DNA from: Dasyornis broadbenti
Lineage: Eukaryota; Chordata; Aves; Passeriformes; Dasyornithidae
Assembly (NCBI GenBank): GCA_013397935.1
Contig: VZRN01002993.1
Coordinates: 600,231-664,230, forward strand
Length of the DNA stretch: 64,000 nt
Direction of reading: 5' to 3'
A model generated the notes under the pieces. That model ran no database searches. It was not told the DNA's origin and worked only from the letters and a program-made list of their open reading frames with translations. How positions within the stretch are numbered: position 1 is the first letter of the stretch; every line of letters starts with the position of its first letter. Both the position numbers and the translations under genes were made by a program. Positions 61,910-64,000 of the stretch are shown here, piece after piece.

Positions 61910-63730
61910 TCAAATCATTTTCATATTGAACCTTCGTGGTCCAGAAACCTCCCCTTCAACCACAGCACCATTGTTTTTGCGAGGGACATATTCAAGGTCA
62001 ATGCTGGTTTTGTGTTTGCCTTTCCCTCGGCTCCACACAAAAAGAAGAAGGAAACAAAATAAAACCACTCCAAGGAATGTGAAACAGCCCATAGCTGTGG
62101 ACACCAATATTGTCTTAAGGTCCAGAGAGTAGCTGTTCGCATTAGTTCCATTAGAACTTGTGTCGTTGGAGTCTGTCATATACATAGGGGTCCTGTTGGC
62201 ATAAAGGAAACGGTCTGAAGTAAACCCCTTTACCGTCAGGGAGGCCGAATAGGTGTCATTCCCAGCTGCATTACTTGCTATGCAGACATAGATCCCAGTG
62301 TCCTGGTCTTGGGCAAATCGGATCTCCAGGGTGCCATCTCCCAGCACAGTGGCTCTACCATTCGATTTAGTTGTGATCAGCCTCCGGCGTGGGGTAACCC
62401 AGGAGATGGTAGGCTGCGGGTCCCCGTCAGCATTGCACATCAACTGCACGGTCTGTCCTTCCTCCACTACCAGGTACTGCAACTTCTTGTCTTGTATCTT
62501 GGGCTTCTTGCAGGTGAAGTAAAAGGAGAGAGCTGTGCTATGAAAGTCTCTGAAAGACCTCTCTCTTACACTGTCTGGGCCAGCACACATCGGTGGCTCG
62601 CCACCAAACTGCAAGGTGGGCTGCCGCTGCAAAATCCAAAGGAGACGGCAGTCACAGGCCAGAGGGTTGTTGTTAATGCAGAGGACCTCAAGGCTTTTGG
62701 AGGAATGGAATACATTCTCTTCTAGGGTTTCTAGCAGGTTTTGGGACACGTTAAGTACGCGTAAGAATCGGAGCCCTTGGAAAGCATGTGGTTCAATGGT
62801 GTGCAGCTGTGCCCCTACCATGTGGAGCTCCTGCAGGCGCACTAAATCTGACAGCATGCCTGCTTCAATGGTGCTGATGGGGTTGTAGGAGAGGTTGAGA
62901 TGTGTCAGGTAAACCAGATGTTTAAAAGCAGAGTAAGGAACCGCAGACAGGTTGGTGTTTGTGATGGAGAGAGAAGTAAGGTTGAGACCGTACAGACTGT
63001 TGGCAGGCAGCATGTCCAGGAGGGGCCAGGCCTCTATCTGTAGGTCTTTCAGGCGAAACAGTCTTTTAAAGGCGTATGCCGGCAAAGCGTTTATGTTGAG
63101 CTGTTTCAAATGCAGACTGATGAGGTTGTGGAGGTGAGAAAGAGCTTCTGTTGGTACGGCTGTGAGGTTGCATCTCTCCAGGGTGAGCTGCTCCAGGCTA
63201 AGCAGCCCACTGAAGGCCCTGTGTGATATGTACACCAAATCATTGTCCCCAACCTCCAGGGATTTTAGGTTATGCAGATCTTGAAACATGTAGTCCAGCA
63301 AAATGACAATCTTGTTTTCACTTATATCAAGCTTTGTTAAGTTTGACAACCCAGTGAACACCCCAAGGGGGACCAGCTTCAGACGGTTTCCTTTCAGCCG
63401 CAAGGAGCGCAAGTTGAAGAGATTGTTAAAGGCTCCAGGCTCCACATTGGAGACAATGTTGTCACTGAGGTCAATCTCCTCCAGCAACGGGTACGATGTG
63501 AATTCCTCAGGGTTAACGCTTTTCAGTCGGTTCTTGCTGAGGTCCAAGATTTTGGTCTCAATGGGAATGCCTTCTGGGATGGACATAAGACGTCTTCGGT
63601 GACAGCTGACAGACTTATTCTGTGCCGAGCATTCACAGCGGGCCGGGCAGCCCACGGTGGGGCTTGTGAAGACAAGCAGCACAGCCAGACCCAGGAACGG
63701 CTGCCAGCATGATAGGGCTGTGTGACGCAT
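61910..63730 (-). CDS. LINGO2: LINGO2: leucine-rich repeat and Ig domain-containing transmembrane protein 2, complete single-exon CDS (606 aa)
   Basis: A single-pass type I neuronal membrane protein of the LINGO (LRR plus Ig) family, which acts at the cell surface in neural adhesion and signalling. Visible in order: signal peptide about 1-27; LRRNT cap with Cys28, 32, 34 and 43; leucine-rich repeats about 58-353; LRRCT cap with Cys359, 361, 382 and 407; one I-set Ig domain about 411-500 with Cys432, Trp444, the DxGxYxC motif and Cys483; membrane helix about 541-566; a 40-residue cytoplasmic tail with EYVPRK (Tyr581), a conserved tyrosine site in LINGO proteins; C-terminus FNMKMI. Sequons include N38, N130, N188, N250, N260, N279, N327, N491, N512, N522 and N527. 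The open frame continues 82 codons upstream, but the ATG at 63730 is chosen because it starts MRHTALSCWQ, gives the family length of 606 aa and a proper signal peptide, and lies 36 nt after a splice acceptor. No frameshift or stop is seen. LINGO2 rather than LINGO1, 3 or 4 is judged from near-identity along the whole protein. Confidence 0.97.
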   Translation of the reverse strand: MRHTALSCWQPFLGLAVLLVFTSPTVGCPARCECSAQNKSVSCHRRRLMSIPEGIPIETKILDLSKNRLKSVNPEEFTSYPLLEEIDLSDNIVSNVEPGAFNNLFNLRSLRLKGNRLKLVPLGVFTGLSNLTKLDISENKIVILLDYMFQDLHNLKSLEVGDNDLVYISHRAFSGLLSLEQLTLERCNLTAVPTEALSHLHNLISLHLKQLNINALPAYAFKRLFRLKDLQIEAWPLLDMLPANSLYGLNLTSLSITNTNLSAVPYSAFKHLVYLTHLNLSYNPISTIEAGMLSDLVRLQELHMVGAQLHTIEPHAFQGLRFLRVLNVSQNLLETLEENVFHSSKSLEVLCINNNPLACDCRLLWILQRQPTLQFGGEPPMCAGPDSVRERSFRDFHSTALSFYFTCKKPKIQDKKLQYLVVEEGQTVQLMCNADGDPQPTISWVTPRRRLITTKSNGRATVLGDGTLEIRFAQDQDTGIYVCIASNAAGNDTYSASLTVKGFTSDRFLYANRTPMYMTDSNDTSSNGTNANSYSLDLKTILVSTAMGCFTFLGVVLFCFLLLFVWSRGKGKHKTSIDLEYVPRKNNGAVVEGEVSGPRRFNMKMI

Positions 63731-63766
63731 GACTCCACTGATCTGGGCTAACCCTCCGTCACGGGC
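63731..63766 (-). other. LINGO2: LINGO2 5' UTR part of coding exon, with splice acceptor
   Basis: On the minus strand a pyrimidine-rich run (TTCTCCTCTTTCCCATCCTCAG) sits immediately before 63766, giving a good 3' splice site 36 nt upstream of the ATG. A second acceptor (CTCCTTTTTCTGCAG) would start the exon at 63795. LINGO genes are known to have the whole CDS in the last exon with non-coding exons upstream, so this is the expected place for the junction. Which acceptor is used cannot be told from sequence alone. Confidence 0.7.
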
Positions 63767-64000
63767 CTGAGGATGGGAAAGAGGAGAACTTAAGTCTGCA
63801 GAAAAAGGAGAACAGTACCATTTCAAAGCAAACACATGTGTTTTCATATCAAACAAAACAATTAAACCTATTGTGAATGGCAAGACCAACAAAAAAGCAG
63901 ATTTTACTTCAATGTCATAGGGCTCGTCAAAGGATTTATTTATCCAGCATTTTCCTGCAGGTGTCAGAGGAGACAAAACAGCTTTTTGTACTTTAAATAG
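63767..64000 (-). other. LINGO2: LINGO2 intron (3' end), upstream of coding exon
   Basis: Sequence upstream of the predicted acceptor. It stays open in the LINGO2 frame up to a Met at 63976, but the encoded residues include a hydrophobic stretch made by the polypyrimidine tract and do not resemble the LINGO family. It is read as intron. The upstream exons lie outside the window. Confidence 0.65.

Noticed and set aside
62298..63602. Plus-strand open frames of 61-138 codons opposite LINGO2
   Set aside because: Shadows of the highly constrained LINGO2 coding strand; no independent motif or start context.

Overview
The window is vertebrate nuclear DNA from a bird. The evidence is direct. It carries many CR1 LINE fragments with the avian 3' end (ATTCTRTG-type terminal octamers) and the CR1 reverse-transcriptase motifs. 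It also has LTR sequence of bird endogenous-retrovirus type. I recognised no mammalian-type SINEs or L1. The DNA is mostly AT-rich, with low repeat density and almost no coding sequence. No prokaryotic gene, operon, CRISPR array or tRNA/rRNA gene was recognised.

The only convincing protein gene is at the right end, on the minus strand: LINGO2, with its whole 606-codon reading frame in one exon (63730 down to 61910). Its 3' UTR runs leftward, probably to an AATAAA near 60947-60952. A splice acceptor lies just upstream of the ATG, so the 5' UTR exons and the large 5' introns lie beyond the right edge. The other ~60 kb is read as the gene desert downstream of LINGO2. The human orthologue is on 9p21, and human chromosome 9 material is largely avian chromosome Z, so Z linkage is likely but not shown by the sequence.

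Layout: 1-512, 3' part of an ERV-type LTR (plus). 513-9270, unique AT-rich DNA with one strong hairpin. About 9270-10503, a second LTR type with a 300-bp TTCC/CCCT-rich microsatellite inside it. 10504-16664, unique DNA with a 44-bp tandem duplication. 16665-17690, a CR1 reverse-transcriptase fragment interrupted by a smaller inverted CR1. 17691-30663, unique DNA with a possible old mobile-element relic (21300-22160) and a GAAAGT array. Further CR1 fragments lie at 30664-31065 (+), 32163-32712 (-), 38977-39893 (-), 42797-43276 (+) and 57331-58378 (+). 44215-45300 is a solo LTR (minus) of the same general family as the one at the left edge, with near-matching 5-bp flanks. 47800-49000 is an unexplained GC-richer patch. 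60930-64000 is LINGO2.

I found no new biological system. The most useful second-look items are the exact LINGO2 start and its paired splice acceptors, the solo LTR with target-site duplication, the microsatellite with G-quadruplex potential inside an LTR, the nested CR1, the ISRE-like GAAAGT array and the unexplained GC-rich patch. Repeat family assignments rest on recognition of consensus-like sequence, not on a database search.
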